Below, in pieces: positions 58,054 through 58,909 of a stretch of 58,909 nucleotides of DNA. The stretch is from NCBI GenBank assembly GCA_027623315.1, contig JAQBYD010000019.1, positions 1 to 58,909 of the forward strand. Direction: 5' to 3'. The stretch is from Verrucomicrobiota bacterium (GTDB lineage Bacteria; Verrucomicrobiota; Kiritimatiellia; CAJWTS01). A model generated the notes under the pieces. It was given only the letters and a program-made list of their open reading frames with translations, was not told the DNA's origin and ran no database searches. A program made the position numbers and the translations under genes. Positions within the stretch are counted from its first letter, which is position 1. The number at the start of each line of letters is the position of its first letter.

Positions 58054-58170
58054 CACGATGACCGCATCGCGCTAACTCGGCAAAAAAACACGCCCGCATC
58101 CATCTCTTGGCAACCCAACAACACTGAGCCGATCACGTCGTAGCACTACGACCACAGCCCGCCAATTCGG
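58046..58170. repeat. Two 35-bp direct repeats, 90 bp apart (possible transposon right end)
   Basis: R1 is 58046-58080 and R2 is 58136-58170; both start CGTCGTAGCAC and end in TCGG. They agree at 28 of 35 positions and begin exactly 90 bp apart. Spaced repeats like this are transposase-binding sites in Tn7- and IS21-like elements. Confidence 0.6.
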
Positions 58171-58448
58171 AGACAAATTACGACAGCAGTGCGGCAGGAA
58201 GGCCTAAACTGCTACAAGGAGAATTCGGCAGGAAATACGATCAGAATTCAGCGCGTAACAGGAAGCCCGTTGCGGGCGAAGGAGGGCCACCCGCCAGCGG
58301 AGTGGATTCCGGAAAGCGGACGCTGAGTACAGAGCGTCTCCTCATCGCGATCGCTGTCTAAATCCGAATTTGGATCAGCTGCTCTGTCGCTTGTAGCCAG
58401 ATCCTCGACAAGGGCGAGACCAACCATGCGTAACCGGATACGAGCAAA

Positions 58449-58524
58449 GTAGAAGCGGCGTCCCGCCGCTTTTTCCGCTGGACCAGGCTCGTCGTCCTAA
58501 AAAGCGGCGAGACGCCGCTTCTAC
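58449..58524. repeat. REP-like inverted repeat pair
   Basis: Arms of 26 bases (58449-58474 and 58499-58524) pair with one mismatch. The core is AGAAGCGGCG. Each arm also folds on itself (AAGCGGCG / CGCCGCTT). Copies of this kind occur in intergenic regions of PVC genomes. Confidence 0.8.
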
Positions 58525-58556
58525 CTTGCCGGCTCCCGATTCCAACTCCCAACCAA

Positions 58557-58657
58557 CTCGAGAACCTTGACGAGAACCAATTCGACGCGGTTGCTCGTTC
58601 TCACGGCCGACGATACTCGCGTGCCGCTCCGGTCTGGTTCTCGTCAAAGTTCTCGGG
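58557..58657. repeat. Inverted repeat, 23-bp arms
   Basis: The arms at 58557-58579 and 58635-58657 match at 21 of 23 positions (core TTGACGAGAACCA) with a 55-nt spacer. It may be part of the same repeat-rich block as the REP pair. Confidence 0.75.
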
Positions 58658-58909
58658 CTAGTTTCAACCCTCCCTCCCCGAGTCTTAATCGTTGTCCTAT
58701 TCGTTGTCTAAGAGTAACTACTCAGGTGCCCCTCCGCCGAGAGATCGGCTGCCGATTACGCGCGACGATTACGGTGGACGAGAGGAGATCGCGCACTCGT
58801 GATCCGTCATCGTCGTCCGTCATCGTGTTCCGAAGGTATTGTTCAGGTCGATTTCTGACAGGATATACAAGATCGGCAGGATTTGGGCAAGGCTGGAGCC
58901 GTGCCAGCG

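Larger units (their letters stand above)
55254..58170 (+). mobile_element. Four-gene Tn7/IS21-like transposon module
   Basis: Contains a zinc/HTH protein, a D-D-E transposase, an ExeA/TniB-like ATPase and a CHC2/DUF3991-like protein, all on the plus strand and tightly packed. The last gene ends inside the first of two 35-bp direct repeats. The left boundary is not defined: the SEC-C gene starts only 13 nt upstream of the first gene. No target-selector gene was found. Confidence 0.6.
58171..58909. other. Gene-free right end of window
   Basis: About 740 bp with no supported gene. It holds a second short repeat CGGCAGGAA (58192 and 58225 region), the REP pair at 58449-58524, an inverted repeat at 58557-58657 and, near the end, TACAAGATCGGCAGGATTT, which resembles a repeat I have seen in PVC genomes (from memory). 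Confidence 0.6.

Noticed and set aside
58046..58170. CRISPR-like array after the transposon genes
   Set aside because: Only two imperfect repeats with a 55-bp gap and no cas genes; direct repeats of an element end fit better.

Overview
The window comes from a GC-rich, Gram-negative, aerobic bacterium. It is most likely a member of the PVC superphylum (Lentisphaerota/Kiritimatiellota/Verrucomicrobiota type). This rests on gene content: a secreted TIGR03790-type protein, a glycine-rich/Calx-beta/beta-helix secreted protein, three PhyH dioxygenases, long-form GyrB and IspG, a b6-type cytochrome b operon with an octaheme cytochrome c, and a high load of REP-like repeats. No rRNA, tRNA or CRISPR array was recognised. 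The taxonomic call is inference.

Layout. 1-1.6 kb: right part of an insertion sequence whose AbrB-like first ORF leads into a DDE transposase through an A9 slippery run. 1.8-8.8 kb: carbohydrate/secretion island (two PhyH dioxygenases, a GH2 beta-galactosidase fossil, a GH94 phosphorylase, a large secreted protein). 8.8-14.1 kb (minus): three-gene operon of PQQ-type beta-propeller, MacB/LolD-like ATPase and giant FtsX-type permease, followed upstream by a decayed SGNH hydrolase. 14.8-17.5 kb: a GT4 glycosyltransferase divergent from diaminopimelate decarboxylase. 17.6-20.8 kb: two envelope proteins and the efp-epmA pair. 21.0-26.1 kb: gyrB-gyrA. 26.1-31.8 kb: small secreted proteins, a third PhyH, a fused GHMP kinase-GalU enzyme, a TIGR03790 protein and a DtxR-family regulator. 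31.9-33.9 kb: nitroreductase and pterin/folate genes folE, folB, folK.

34.0-48.2 kb is a nearly uninterrupted respiratory island of 17 plus-strand genes: Rieske protein, split b6/subunit-IV cytochrome b, a 1000-residue octaheme cytochrome c, a polytopic membrane protein, a zinc-ribbon membrane protein, a cupredoxin, cytochrome c oxidase subunits I-III-IV-II with two interposed microproteins, heme A synthase, heme O synthase and a DUF420 protein. The gene order suggests a quinol-oxidising b6f-like complex whose usual cytochrome c1/f is replaced by the octaheme subunit, with electrons handed (perhaps through the cupredoxin) to an A-type oxidase whose subunit II has no fused cytochrome. This is the strongest candidate for a poorly described system here.

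48.2-50 kb (minus): small membrane proteins. 50.0-54.5 kb: ispH, long-form ispG and an adrenodoxin-reductase-like NADPH reductase in tight order, the last two MEP-pathway Fe-S enzymes plus a plausible electron source. 54.8-58.2 kb: a SEC-C protein divergent from a four-gene transposon-like module (zinc/HTH protein, D162-D225-E261 transposase, ExeA/TniB-like ATPase, small CHC2/DUF3991-like protein) that ends in two 35-bp direct repeats exactly 90 bp apart. The last 0.85 kb is gene-free and rich in inverted repeats.

A 62-bp dispersed repeat family (copies at 18.2, 26.8 and 33.4 kb) sits against gene ends and supplies stop codons to two genes.
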